A stretch of 64,000 nucleotides of DNA from Arthrobacter pigmenti (GTDB lineage: Bacteria > Actinomycetota > Actinomycetes > Actinomycetales > Micrococcaceae), in NCBI RefSeq assembly GCF_011927905.1, contig NZ_JAATJL010000001.1, forward strand, positions 186,001-250,000, in the 5' to 3' direction. The translations under genes were made by a program, and so were the position numbers. Positions 1 to 8,339 of the stretch are shown one piece after another; the stretch's first letter is position 1; each line of letters starts with the position of its first letter. The notes under the pieces were generated by a model that was given only the letters and a program-made list of their open reading frames with translations, did no database searches and had not been told where the DNA came from.

Positions 1-461
1 TCCCCGACGTCGGCGCGCTTCAGGATTTCGCGCGGGAGTGGAACTGGACCGGCAATCTTGCACTGGATGAGGCTGAGCTACACGCCGTCCGGGCGTTGCG
101 GCCGCGGCTGCGTGCGTTGTGGCAGGGCGATGAGGATTTCGTGGTGGAGTCGGTGAACGGGTTGCTGCGCGAGTTCAACGCATTGCCGCAGCTGGTCCGC
201 CACGATCACTGGGATTACCACATCCATGCCACGCCGTTGGAGGCGCCGCTGTCCGCGCGGATGGCCGTCGAGGCGGCGATGGCGTTCGTGGACCTGGTGC
301 GGAGCAATGAGCTCGGGCGGCTACGGATCTGTGCTGCGGAGGATTGCAGCGCCGTGGTGATTGACCTGTCGAAGAACCGTTCCCGGCGCTTCTGCGAGTC
401 CGGGTGCGGTAACCGGGCCGCGGTGGCGGCGTACCGGGCGCGGCAGCGGGCTTCCGTCTAG
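1..461 (+). CDS. CGNR zinc-finger protein, 5' end outside window
   Basis: The reading frame is open from the first bases of the window, so the N-terminus is missing; a TTG at 96 is inside the gene, not its start. The C-terminus has the CGNR zinc-finger pattern: a CAAEDC pair followed about 16 residues later by CESGCGNR and a basic tail (YRARQR). In this family a variable N-terminal stress-response/ABATE-like domain is followed by the zinc finger, and members are thought to be DNA-binding regulators. The ligand is unknown. It converges on the subtilase gene, with a shared hairpin in between. Confidence 0.8.
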   Translation, partial: PDVGALQDFAREWNWTGNLALDEAELHAVRALRPRLRALWQGDEDFVVESVNGLLREFNALPQLVRHDHWDYHIHATPLEAPLSARMAVEAAMAFVDLVRSNELGRLRICAAEDCSAVVIDLSKNRSRRFCESGCGNRAAVAAYRARQRASV

Positions 462-471
462 ACCGTTAACT

Positions 472-511
472 GTTTCTGCCCACCGAGCCTTTCGACTCGG
501 TGGGCAGAAAC
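472..511. terminator. Perfect 16-bp hairpin between convergent genes
   Basis: Arms 472-487 and 496-511 are perfect inverted repeats (GTTTCTGCCCACCGAG) around an 8-base loop. The hairpin lies between the stop codons of the CGNR gene and the subtilase gene, so it probably terminates both. There is no long T run. The TCTGCCCAC core recurs in the palindrome cluster at 29054-29132. Confidence 0.7.
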
Positions 512-539
512 GTTATTCAGTTACTACGGGTGGACCGGA

Positions 540-3500
540 TCAGTCGATCGAACCGGGGGCGCAACCGCCGTTGTCATCTACGTAGTCGAGCAGGCGGATC
601 ATGAACGCAGCCATCTGCTCACGGGTGACCTGGACGTACGGACGGAATTCCGTCCGGTTGTTGCCCTCGTCCCAACCGAATGAGATACCGGCTTCGGACA
701 TCCACGAAACTTCCTTCTCGAAGACGAAACCCGCAGGGATGTCGTCGAACGGGCTGTCAGTGCCGTCGTAGGCACGGGCAGCCGGGATGTCGCAGTACTC
801 GCTTGCGTACCGGTACATGAACGCGGCCATGACATCGCGGTTGACGGCTGTCAGCGGCCGGTAGGTCGGCAGGCCATTTGGCTCAGCGTAACCGTTGGAC
901 AGGTCCGCCGATTCCATCCACGTCATTTCCTTGTAGAAGAATGCCGTGTCAGCACCCGGATCGGCCGGACCGTTGAGGTCAGCGAACGGGGAGTTGCCCG
1001 GAGCTGCGAAGATACCGACGTCAGCGAAGCGGAACATGAACGCTGCCATCACGTCGCGGTTCACTGGTTCGAACGGGCGGAAGGTGAAGGTTCCGTTCGC
1101 CTCAGAATAACCGTCGGTGATTGCGAGCTGCTCGAGCTTCACGATCGATTCCTCGTGATCGGCCGTCGCGATGTCCGTGAACTTCTTCTGGCCTACGCGG
1201 ATCGGAACGATCTCTTCCTTGGCACCCGTTGCGTTGTGGTGGTGCAGCAGCAGGATGTTTCCATTAGCCACGCCCCGGTCACGGGTCACGCCAATCGATG
1301 CTCCATCGGCGTCAACAAACGCAGTCTCTGCGCCGGTAGCTCCGGCGAACCAGAGGCTCGGATCAGTGATGTTGAAGTCGATCCACTCTGTTGCATCTAC
1401 CTCGCCAATGCTGTCACCCTCGGTGTTGACGGTGAAGCTGCTGATGGTGCGCACCTTGTACTGGATGCTATTGGTGCTGCCCAGTTCCAACCCGAGGGTC
1501 GCCACCGGGATCGGGATAGTGATTACGTTGGTGTCGAACGTGTTGGTGTCCGTTGCACCGTCTACACCGTTGGCCGGGACGAGCGTGAGACCGGTGGCGT
1601 TTCCTTCGGCGTCAAGAGCGGAAACCAGGAACAGGTCCAAATCCACGGGCGGTTCACGGAAAGACTGCACCAGGAAGTCCGGCACCTCGTCATTGTTCGT
1701 GTCGAGCTCCACCGTGAAGTTAAGAGTTCCTGTAGGTACGGACCAGTTGTCCCAGGTGCTGATTCCGATGTTGAGAATGCCATCAGCGGGGTCCCCACCT
1801 GCTGCCAGAATTCCCGGAACGGTGGATGCAGCGCCAACTGCCTTCAGGTCCAGCGCGTTCAGCGAATCCAGCGGCAGGCCGGTGAGGCGTCCACTTTCCT
1901 CACCCAGAACGAACGGTGAAACGAGCGACGTGTAGGACGTCATCTCGCCCGGAGCGCCACCCTGTGACAGGCCACGGCCTGAAAGAGTCAGCAGTTCCTC
2001 AAGGTCAGAGCCATTCAGGTACTGGACCCGGGGCTCGGCCGACATATCGGAAGCAGGCTTGGGCGCAGCGTGAACCGGAACGCGCAAGGTGTTGGTGGTT
2101 GCACTGGTGAGCTCCACGCGACCGGAAGCCTGTGCAATGTATTGCCGGGTCACATCCAGGTCCGGTTCAAGGGACGTGATGGTGTGCGTGACTTCGGCTG
2201 CAGGATCGATTGCCTTCACCATCGCGGCTGGGTCAGCGATCGTCATGGTGATGTCGAACTCGACGGTTTCACCACCGTTGACGGTGATCGGCTGGTCTGG
2301 AACATCAATGACCACCCCCGGGATCTCCGTTGCGGCCAGGTACTCCGCGGTGTAGGTATGCGGCTGATCCGAGTAGTTCCGGACGCTGATCTTGCGGGTA
2401 GCACTGTAAGCATCTGCGCCGACCTCAACAACACCGAAGTTGACCGTCACCAGGGAGGGGTCCTCGGAATCGTAGGCGATAGCATCAGTGCCGACGGCGT
2501 TCAGCGCGTTAACCCGTCCCGAACCTGTGCGGTTCGGTGCGTACTCCACGTCGCCCCCAGCCTCCACCGTGAGGTCTGCGGTCGCCGTGTTCATGATGGC
2601 GTTCTTGACCTCATAGGCATTGAACTCGGTGGCTGCGTAAACGAGGGCAGCAATGCCGGCCACGTTCGGGGCTGACATTGACGTTCCGGTCTTCACCGAT
2701 CCGCCGTTACCGGTGCCAACCGCGACTGAGCCAATCTGTGTGCCGGGTGCAGCGACGTCGGGCTTAACCACACCGTATGAACCGTGGACTCCACGTGACG
2801 AGCTGGGGTTCAGCGTATCGAGAGCGTTGGATGGCCCAGAGGAAGCGGCGATGTATTCCGGGTTGAGCTGAACCTGCAGCTCACCCGTGGCAGCTTCAGC
2901 GCGGAGGCGCTCAGAAGACTCGCGGTTGAACTGGGCGCCCGGGATGCTGTCGTTGCCTGCGATACCGGCGTCGAACACGTCGCGGGGCGAATCGAGGATT
3001 ACGCCCGCGCCGCCACCTGCCTCAACGTTGTCGAAGCGGACACCGGAGCCACACGGGAACGCGCCGTCCTCTTCCCACTGCAGCCAAACCCATTCACCGT
3101 CGAAGGTGCCGGGAGCGAACGCCTCGCAACCAAACCTGTTGGCTTCCGGAGCCAGCACAACGGTCCCGTTGAGCTGATCTTCGGTAGCTGCCTGGTAGTC
3201 GAAGTTGACGCTGTACTGGCCGGATGCGGGACCTTCTGTGGCCTCTGCGGGCGGGGCCAGGATGTCAATGCGATCCAGCGTGATCTGTGAGCCGATGCTG
3301 TTGGCAACGGTCAGCGCAGACTTGGCGCTACCAGGGGTGCCGCCGATGTCGTAGATGTCGCCGTCGTTGCCGGAGGAGACCACGGAGAGCACGCCCTGCG
3401 CGGTCAGGTTGTTGAGGATGTCAACTTCGGGATCATCGGGGATAGGGAAGTTCGAGCCCAGCGACATGTTTACAACATTCGAACGGTCCTCGAAGTTTCC

Positions 3501-4559
3501 GTCACCGTTGGGATCGAGCACCAGGTCGAGTGCTTCACCGACAACAAGGCTGGAGCCGGCGCAACCGAAGACGCGCAGGCTGACAATCTGGGCCTCAGGG
3601 GCCGTGCCTGGGCCGATGCGCATATCGTTGACGGCGTCTTCCGTCAGGGTCGAGTAATCGCCCTCGAAGGTGTTGCCTTCGGAGTCGACGCCATAGCCGG
3701 CGGCGGTGCCGGCAACGTGGGAGCCATGGCTCTGGCAGTCGATCGGGTTGGCATCGGGCATCGGGGTGGGCTGGTAAGGGAACGGCTCGGCGCCGCCGGG
3801 GTCTGCGTTGTAGGTGTCGCCAACAAGATCCCAACCGCCTACGTACTTGGCTTCGTCGTACCAATCGGTATTAGGCGGCGTCTCGGGCGTGTTCGCGACA
3901 GCAGCGCTCGCGGCGTCAAACGTCGCGATGTCGCCAGGGCCGCCAAAGCCGGCGTGGGTGTAGTCGACGCCGGTGTCGATGATCGCGATGGTTACGCCGT
4001 CGCCGGTTTCGCCCAGGTCGCCTGCCCAGGTGTTGAGGGCCTCGGTGTCGATGACGCCACCCTTGTTGGTGGGCACCTTCGGCGTGAGGCGGCTGATCTT
4101 GAGGACGTCGGGCCGTGCGGCAAGCGCGCGGATTGCCTCAACATCGCCCTGCACTGCAACACCGGGAATGGTGTTGGAGGTCACGTACAGTTCCTTGCCG
4201 GAAACCGCAGCAACAACCTCCTTGGCTTTGGCTTGCGTGGCTTCGCGGATCTTCTTCACGTCGGCGCTGCGGTCTTCCGGAGCTTTCCGGCCACTCTGGA
4301 CCGCGTCCGACTGCGTGCGTGCAAAGGCACCTTCGCCTTCGAACTGCACGAAGACCGCAACATCACCGGCAGCCTTGTTCAAATTTTCACTGATTTTGAG
4401 ACCAGGCGGGAGCGTCTTCAGCTCAATGCCCTCAGCAGTCGGTGCGCCGTCCGGCGCTTCAACCGCTGAAGCCGGCGCCCACATGCTGGAAGCCAGGACA
4501 AGACCGGTCAGCGAAGCCAACACAGCCTTTCCTGAATTCCGGCGGTATGACTTGCTCAT
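540..4559 (-). CDS. Secreted subtilisin-family (S8) protease with SLH-like C-terminal repeats
   Basis: 1339 residues. The chosen ATG at 4559 has AAGGAG just upstream; an in-frame extension to 4634 has no such site. An N-terminal signal peptide ends near ASA (residue 32), followed by an I9-like propeptide. The S8 catalytic triad is visible: Asp195 (AIIDTGVD), His278 (SHGSHVAG) and Ser627 (GTSMSAP). A PA-type insert lies between His and Ser, and Fn3-like modules follow. The last roughly 215 residues form three SLH-like repeats, each ending in a V-x-R-x-x-MAAF motif. This is expected to be exported and held at the cell surface, degrading extracellular protein. Substrate unknown. Confidence 0.9.
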   Translation of the reverse strand: MSKSYRRNSGKAVLASLTGLVLASSMWAPASAVEAPDGAPTAEGIELKTLPPGLKISENLNKAAGDVAVFVQFEGEGAFARTQSDAVQSGRKAPEDRSADVKKIREATQAKAKEVVAAVSGKELYVTSNTIPGVAVQGDVEAIRALAARPDVLKISRLTPKVPTNKGGVIDTEALNTWAGDLGETGDGVTIAIIDTGVDYTHAGFGGPGDIATFDAASAAVANTPETPPNTDWYDEAKYVGGWDLVGDTYNADPGGAEPFPYQPTPMPDANPIDCQSHGSHVAGTAAGYGVDSEGNTFEGDYSTLTEDAVNDMRIGPGTAPEAQIVSLRVFGCAGSSLVVGEALDLVLDPNGDGNFEDRSNVVNMSLGSNFPIPDDPEVDILNNLTAQGVLSVVSSGNDGDIYDIGGTPGSAKSALTVANSIGSQITLDRIDILAPPAEATEGPASGQYSVNFDYQAATEDQLNGTVVLAPEANRFGCEAFAPGTFDGEWVWLQWEEDGAFPCGSGVRFDNVEAGGGAGVILDSPRDVFDAGIAGNDSIPGAQFNRESSERLRAEAATGELQVQLNPEYIAASSGPSNALDTLNPSSSRGVHGSYGVVKPDVAAPGTQIGSVAVGTGNGGSVKTGTSMSAPNVAGIAALVYAATEFNAYEVKNAIMNTATADLTVEAGGDVEYAPNRTGSGRVNALNAVGTDAIAYDSEDPSLVTVNFGVVEVGADAYSATRKISVRNYSDQPHTYTAEYLAATEIPGVVIDVPDQPITVNGGETVEFDITMTIADPAAMVKAIDPAAEVTHTITSLEPDLDVTRQYIAQASGRVELTSATTNTLRVPVHAAPKPASDMSAEPRVQYLNGSDLEELLTLSGRGLSQGGAPGEMTSYTSLVSPFVLGEESGRLTGLPLDSLNALDLKAVGAASTVPGILAAGGDPADGILNIGISTWDNWSVPTGTLNFTVELDTNNDEVPDFLVQSFREPPVDLDLFLVSALDAEGNATGLTLVPANGVDGATDTNTFDTNVITIPIPVATLGLELGSTNSIQYKVRTISSFTVNTEGDSIGEVDATEWIDFNITDPSLWFAGATGAETAFVDADGASIGVTRDRGVANGNILLLHHHNATGAKEEIVPIRVGQKKFTDIATADHEESIVKLEQLAITDGYSEANGTFTFRPFEPVNRDVMAAFMFRFADVGIFAAPGNSPFADLNGPADPGADTAFFYKEMTWMESADLSNGYAEPNGLPTYRPLTAVNRDVMAAFMYRYASEYCDIPAARAYDGTDSPFDDIPAGFVFEKEVSWMSEAGISFGWDEGNNRTEFRPYVQVTREQMAAFMIRLLDYVDDNGGCAPGSID

Positions 4560-4833
4560 GCTTCTCCTTAGTAAGGATGAGTCAAGGCCGCCCCGCCGAG
4601 TTCTATGTTTAGCCCCCCGCAGCGCTGCTGACACGGCCGAGACGCGTGTGAGTGAGGTTCCCTGGTTTAGATTGGGTGCCAGCAGCTGTGCAGGACCCTT
4701 CGCGAGTTCTGCACGATTACCAGCTTTCTGTGTTACGTGTCACAAGTCAACGAATTGGACATAGTTTCCTCAGCGAAGCATGAGATTTCACTGCGAGAAG
4801 TGTGTGTCCGTGGGCCGGAGGGTTGAGCTGAAG
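4560..4833. promoter_or_regulatory. Upstream region of the subtilase gene with a CRP/GlxR-like site
   Basis: No gene seen. At 4729-4744 the sequence TGTGTTACGTGTCACA matches the TGTGA-N6-TCACA consensus of CRP/GlxR-type regulators at nine of ten arm positions. It sits about 170 bases upstream of the subtilase ATG, so it may link protease expression to cAMP or carbon status. The match is by eye only. Confidence 0.4.
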
Positions 4834-5649
4834 CTAGACGCCGGCTCGTGCGCCACCCTGCCAAACGGCGTCGAACGGGGCATGCGAACTGACCCGGTTA
4901 CGGATACCCTCGGTCACGAATTCCTTTGCCGTACGGGCTGCCTCAAGGGGAGTTGTACCCTTTGCCAGTTCAGCGGCAATGGCTGCCGCCAGCGTGCAAC
5001 CGGCGCCGCTGACCGCAACGTCGCCCACCTTCGGTGCGCTGAGAATGTCCATGGTCTCGCCGTCGTAATAGACGTCGAGCGCGTCCTCCCCTTCCAGCCG
5101 CACGCCGCCCTTGGCGAGTACGACGGCGCCACTCGCCTCGTGAATGCGCCGCGCCGCTTCCTTCAGATCCTCAAGTGAACGGATCTCCATGCCGGAGAGG
5201 GACTCGGCTTCGAAATGGTTCGGCGTGACGAAGGTGGCAAGCGGGAGGATGGTTGCCTTCAGGGCCTGATCCGTGTCGAGGGCCGCTCCCGGCTCCTGAC
5301 CCTTGCAGATCAGCACCGGGTCCAGCACCACGTTTTCCCACTCCTGCGACTTCAGGGCACCGGCGACAGTGTCGATGGTCTGGGGTGTGCCGAGCATGCC
5401 GATCTTAACGGTGCGGATGTCGTGGCAGGACTGGATGGCCTCGAGCTGGTCAGCGATGACTTGCGCGTCGACGGGCACAAAACGATGGTTCCAACTGTCC
5501 TTCGGATCGAAGGAGACGATGCACGTCAGCGCCGCGATGCCATAGGTGCCCAGTTCCTGGAACGTCTTCAGGTCCACCTGCGCGCCGGCACCTCCGGTAG
5601 CCTCGGAGCCCGCGATGGTCAGGGTGATAGCTGGTGAGTCAGTAGCCAT
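4834..5649 (-). CDS. pdxK: ThiD-like pyridoxal kinase of the dual-cysteine class
   Basis: 271 residues, ribokinase fold. Such proteins are usually annotated as hydroxymethylpyrimidine (phosphate) kinase ThiD. Two cysteines point instead to the Gram-positive CC-type pyridoxal kinases characterised in Staphylococcus aureus: Cys115 in the lid (DPVLICKG) and Cys218 in the anion hole (SGAGCT), where ThiD and ordinary ribokinases have Asp. The likely reaction is ATP-dependent 5'-phosphorylation of pyridoxal or pyridoxine for PLP salvage, and HMP kinase activity is possible. No other thiamine or PLP genes are adjacent and no TPP riboswitch was seen upstream. ATG start at 5649 with a weak ribosome site. 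Confidence 0.8.
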   Translation of the reverse strand: MATDSPAITLTIAGSEATGGAGAQVDLKTFQELGTYGIAALTCIVSFDPKDSWNHRFVPVDAQVIADQLEAIQSCHDIRTVKIGMLGTPQTIDTVAGALKSQEWENVVLDPVLICKGQEPGAALDTDQALKATILPLATFVTPNHFEAESLSGMEIRSLEDLKEAARRIHEASGAVVLAKGGVRLEGEDALDVYYDGETMDILSAPKVGDVAVSGAGCTLAAAIAAELAKGTTPLEAARTAKEFVTEGIRNRVSSHAPFDAVWQGGARAGV

Positions 5650-5692
5650 GGCACCAGTCTGCCCGACGCTTCGCGGGTGGCGCCAACGGGTT

Positions 5693-6142
5693 TTATCTTG
5701 CCCGGCCCTCGCGCAGCATTGCGACGGACTTCCCTATCCGGGCAGCGCGGGTGTCCGGCTTCTTCGCGCCCGCAACCTGTAGCGTGTGCCAGCTTCTGTT
5801 GCTGTACGAGAGGGTCTCCCAGAACGCTTTCGCTGCCGGGTCGTTGTCCAGTGCTTCAGCGAAGTCTTCCGGAACGTCTACTTCGCGGGGTGCGGTGTCG
5901 AGTGCGATTTCGACGTCGTACACCTGCCCGACGACGACTCCCGACTCCTTACGCCGGTCTGCGCTCATCCCAAACAGGTATCGACCGCCCATCGACGCTA
6001 TCGATGTACGGAACACGTACCCGTTGACCTTGGCCTCGATCTTGGAATGCTTTCCGCCGCCAAGTTCCTCGACGATGCTTTCCGGGACCTCGAAGCCGGC
6101 GGTGTTCTTGCCCGATGATTCCAGTTCGGCGCTAAATCTCAT
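5693..6142 (-). CDS. DUF1905/YdeI-family protein
   Basis: 149 residues. The first half is a DUF1905-type beta-barrel-like module (about residues 1-95, with VNGYVFRTSIASMGGRY). The second half is a YdeI/OmpD-associated helical segment (from about 98, containing AKAFWETLSYSNR). The family is named after bacteriocin-resistance-related YdeI, but no biochemical activity is established. The ATG at 6142 starts a conventional DUF1905 N-terminus (MRFSAELES); the longer frame upstream has unrelated composition. A second, differently built YdeI protein is at 14129-14719. Confidence 0.75.
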   Translation of the reverse strand: MRFSAELESSGKNTAGFEVPESIVEELGGGKHSKIEAKVNGYVFRTSIASMGGRYLFGMSADRRKESGVVVGQVYDVEIALDTAPREVDVPEDFAEALDNDPAAKAFWETLSYSNRSWHTLQVAGAKKPDTRAARIGKSVAMLREGRAR

Positions 6143-6186
6143 GGGTGCCCTCTGCGTCCGGTTTGTTGCTCTTCGTGGAATGCAGG

Positions 6187-6672
6187 CTACTCCGCCGGAT
6201 GCTCGGTTGTCGTGGGTTTCGCCGGGTGAACGGTGACGAGCTTCCACACGCTCGCCCGTCCGATGGCGGCTGCCGTCCCAATGATCAGACCGGCCGCAAT
6301 AGCCGCAAACCCGAGGCCCGCCAATAGCAGGATCACTGCAGGAACCAACGTGAGAGCGGCAAAGAAAGCGAGCACATGAACTCCCTGATTCGCGATTGGG
6401 CGAAGGGCAAGTCCTAGTGCTAGGGCAATGAAGCACCCAAGGGCAGCAATTGGAAGGCCGAAGAGGCCGCTCAGCAGGAACATCATGAAGGCTGCGTAGG
6501 GGTGTCCGTCTCCGAGCAAGGCTCCCATTAGTACCGCCAGTTGAAGGTGAGTTAGCGCTGTTCCGACGATGAGCGCCTTCGGTCCGAACGTCACCCGGTG
6601 CGCACCTCCGGCGCCGCTATACCGCGCGGCCAGCCGCGCGTCGTCGTCGTACTGGTTCTGGGAAGCGTTCAT
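6187..6672 (-). CDS. Small multi-pass membrane protein cotranscribed with TetR
   Basis: 161 residues, not recognised. A short polar N-terminus is followed by about four hydrophobic segments (roughly residues 32-50, 60-90, 95-118 and 120-140) and a Thr/Pro-rich tail. The start codon overlaps the stop of the upstream tetR gene (ATGA, 6669-6672), so the two are translationally coupled. It is probably the effector, or one of the targets, of that regulator. No transporter signature is visible. Confidence 0.65.
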   Translation of the reverse strand: MNASQNQYDDDARLAARYSGAGGAHRVTFGPKALIVGTALTHLQLAVLMGALLGDGHPYAAFMMFLLSGLFGLPIAALGCFIALALGLALRPIANQGVHVLAFFAALTLVPAVILLLAGLGFAAIAAGLIIGTAAAIGRASVWKLVTVHPAKPTTTEHPAE

Positions 6673-7328
6673 GCCTTCGCGTTCTTGATGAGTTGGACGA
6701 CGTCGTCCACGATCTTCCGCACCACCGGCAGACGCGACAGGATGACCAGCTTGGCGATGAGTGGCGCCGCGTTGTCGATGAGGCGGCGGGTGCGTTGCTG
6801 ATTGGGGGAGCGGTCGTAGACCCAGAAAAGCGTGACGCCCATGTAGACGAGCCAGAGGAGTTCGGGAAGGTCCGCGCGGATGGCCATGGGTGGTTGCGGA
6901 CGGGCGGTGGTGACGGCCTGGTTGAAGAGGGCGATCGACTTGGCGCGGGCGACTGCAGAGTCGCTGCTGAATGGGCTGAGGTTCGACGACGGCTGGATGG
7001 CGACGCTGATGAAGTTCGAACCGAAGTCGTGGTACGGACCCATGACGTCGACTCCGGTCTGCAGAATGGCGCGCAGGTGTTCGCCGAGATTTTGCCCGTC
7101 GCGAAGAAGGGGCAGGGATCTGGTGCGTTGCTCGTCCTGGAGGGATTGGTAGAGCTCCTGGACGAGGTCATCCTTCGAGGTGAAGTAGTAGTAGGCGTTC
7201 CCGGTGGAAACGCCGGCTTCCTTCGCGATGGTGCGCATGGTGGTTTTGTCATAACCCCGTTCGCGGAACAGCCTGAGGGCGGTGACTACGAGCCTGCTGC
7301 GGGTCGCTTCGCTCTTCTTCTGGGGCAT
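6669..7328 (-). CDS. TetR-family transcriptional regulator
   Basis: 219 residues. The N-terminal helix-turn-helix is clear (residues 8-52: TALRLFRERGYDKTTMRTIA, then VSTGNAYYYFTSKDDLV). A TetR_C-like ligand domain follows. ATG at 7328 is preceded by AAGGAG. An in-frame extension to 7388 would translate through the operators and is rejected. The gene is followed by a coupled membrane protein. Two identical palindromes in its own leader suggest autorepression (see 7343-7387). Ligand unknown. Confidence 0.9.
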   Translation of the reverse strand: MPQKKSEATRSRLVVTALRLFRERGYDKTTMRTIAKEAGVSTGNAYYYFTSKDDLVQELYQSLQDEQRTRSLPLLRDGQNLGEHLRAILQTGVDVMGPYHDFGSNFISVAIQPSSNLSPFSSDSAVARAKSIALFNQAVTTARPQPPMAIRADLPELLWLVYMGVTLFWVYDRSPNQQRTRRLIDNAAPLIAKLVILSRLPVVRKIVDDVVQLIKNAKA

Positions 7329-7342
7329 GGTCGGCTCCTTTT

Positions 7343-7387
7343 TGAACGTGTTCAGTTTAGTGTAGCGCCCGTTTCTGAACGTGTTCA
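7343..7387 (-). promoter_or_regulatory. Paired TetR operators flanking the tetR promoter
   Basis: The 12-mer TGAACGTGTTCA, palindromic except for its central two bases, occurs at 7343-7354 and again at 7376-7387. The centres are 33 bp apart, about three helical turns. On the minus strand a TTGAAC-18-TACACT promoter lies between and partly within them. Binding would occlude RNA polymerase, which is typical of TetR autoregulation. Confidence 0.7.
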
Positions 7388-7549
7388 AAATCTACTCTTC
7401 AATAGGTGACCGTTTCGGGGCTCAAAGAGTCACCTGTTGGAGAATCGATGCGGGATGGCCCTGCGTGGGACAATTGGAGGTGCCCGGGGGCAGCCGGGCG
7501 CCAGTGCTAATACAGCGGGCCTTTCGATGAGGCTGCGCGAACCACTTCA

Positions 7550-8269
7550 ATGAATGAGAACCCCATGACTCAACTGCAGGAACATGCCCGCGCCCGTTAC
7601 GCGACCGTAGGCAGCGCAAACTTTTCGATCATGCTGGCGGTGCTTGCCGTCGTCGTCATCCTGTCCAATATCGGTGCGTCCAAGGGGGTGGTGATCGGCC
7701 CGATCATCGGAGAATTCAGCATCATCACCGACGGCGGCTTCTTCCTGTTCCCGCTGGCGTACGTTCTTGGCGACGTGATCAGTGAGGTGTACGGGTTCAA
7801 GGCGGCGCGGCTCGGGATCATCGTGACGTTCGTGCTCTCGGTGTTTGCCTCGCTGGTGTTCGGGATCATCATTGCGTTGCCCGGATTCGATGACGATTTC
7901 GGCCTGGCCAAACAGGAAGCGCTCGAATTGGCGCTGGGGCCGGTGCCGTTGATCGTGCTGGCGTCACTGCTCGGGTTCCTGGTTGGGCAGACGCTGAACT
8001 CCCTGGTGCTCGTGCGGATGAAGGCCAGGTTCGGCGAGCGGAGCCTGTGGGCACGGCTGATGGCCTCGACGGGTGTGGGCGAATTCGCGGATACCCTCAT
8101 TTTCTGCGCAATCGCGGCGTCCGTCATCGGCATCACCGACTTCCCAACGTTCCTGAACTACCTTTTCTTCGGATTCGTGTACAAGACGCTGGTCGAGGTG
8201 CTCCTACTGCCGGTAACGACGACGGCGATCCGCTGGGTGAAGCGGAACGAGCCGTCCTACGCGGGGTAG
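7550..8269 (+). CDS. Queuosine precursor transporter (YhhQ/VUT family)
   Basis: 239 residues, about six transmembrane helices. The family signature regions are visible: LSNIGASKGVVIGPI near residue 40, a LADVISE-like segment (LGDVISEVYGF), and the DTLIFCAIA helix. Members import queuine or preQ1 for tRNA queuosine modification. The tgt gene lies about 1.3 kb downstream on the other strand, which supports a queuosine-salvage role. ATG at 7550 or 7565; neither has a strong ribosome site. The 160 bases upstream show a GGTGAC/GTCACC hairpin (7405-7434), but no preQ1 riboswitch that I can recognise. Confidence 0.85.
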   Translation: MNENPMTQLQEHARARYATVGSANFSIMLAVLAVVVILSNIGASKGVVIGPIIGEFSIITDGGFFLFPLAYVLGDVISEVYGFKAARLGIIVTFVLSVFASLVFGIIIALPGFDDDFGLAKQEALELALGPVPLIVLASLLGFLVGQTLNSLVLVRMKARFGERSLWARLMASTGVGEFADTLIFCAIAASVIGITDFPTFLNYLFFGFVYKTLVEVLLLPVTTTAIRWVKRNEPSYAG

Positions 8270-8339
8270 CGCCGCACCGTCCCAACAGATCCGTTGTCTC
8301 CCCGCAGGTTCAGGTGTTTCGATGAGCCTCCGTTTGCGG

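Noticed and set aside
4560..4634. Upstream extension of the subtilase gene by 25 codons
   Set aside because: The ATG at 4559 has AAGGAG at correct spacing and starts a normal signal peptide; the extension has no ribosome site.
7329..7388. Upstream extension of the TetR gene
   Set aside because: It would translate through both operators and the promoter; AAGGAG precedes the ATG at 7328.
7389..7549. preQ1 riboswitch before the queuosine transporter
   Set aside because: Only a simple hairpin was seen; no preQ1-I, II or III consensus could be recognised by eye.
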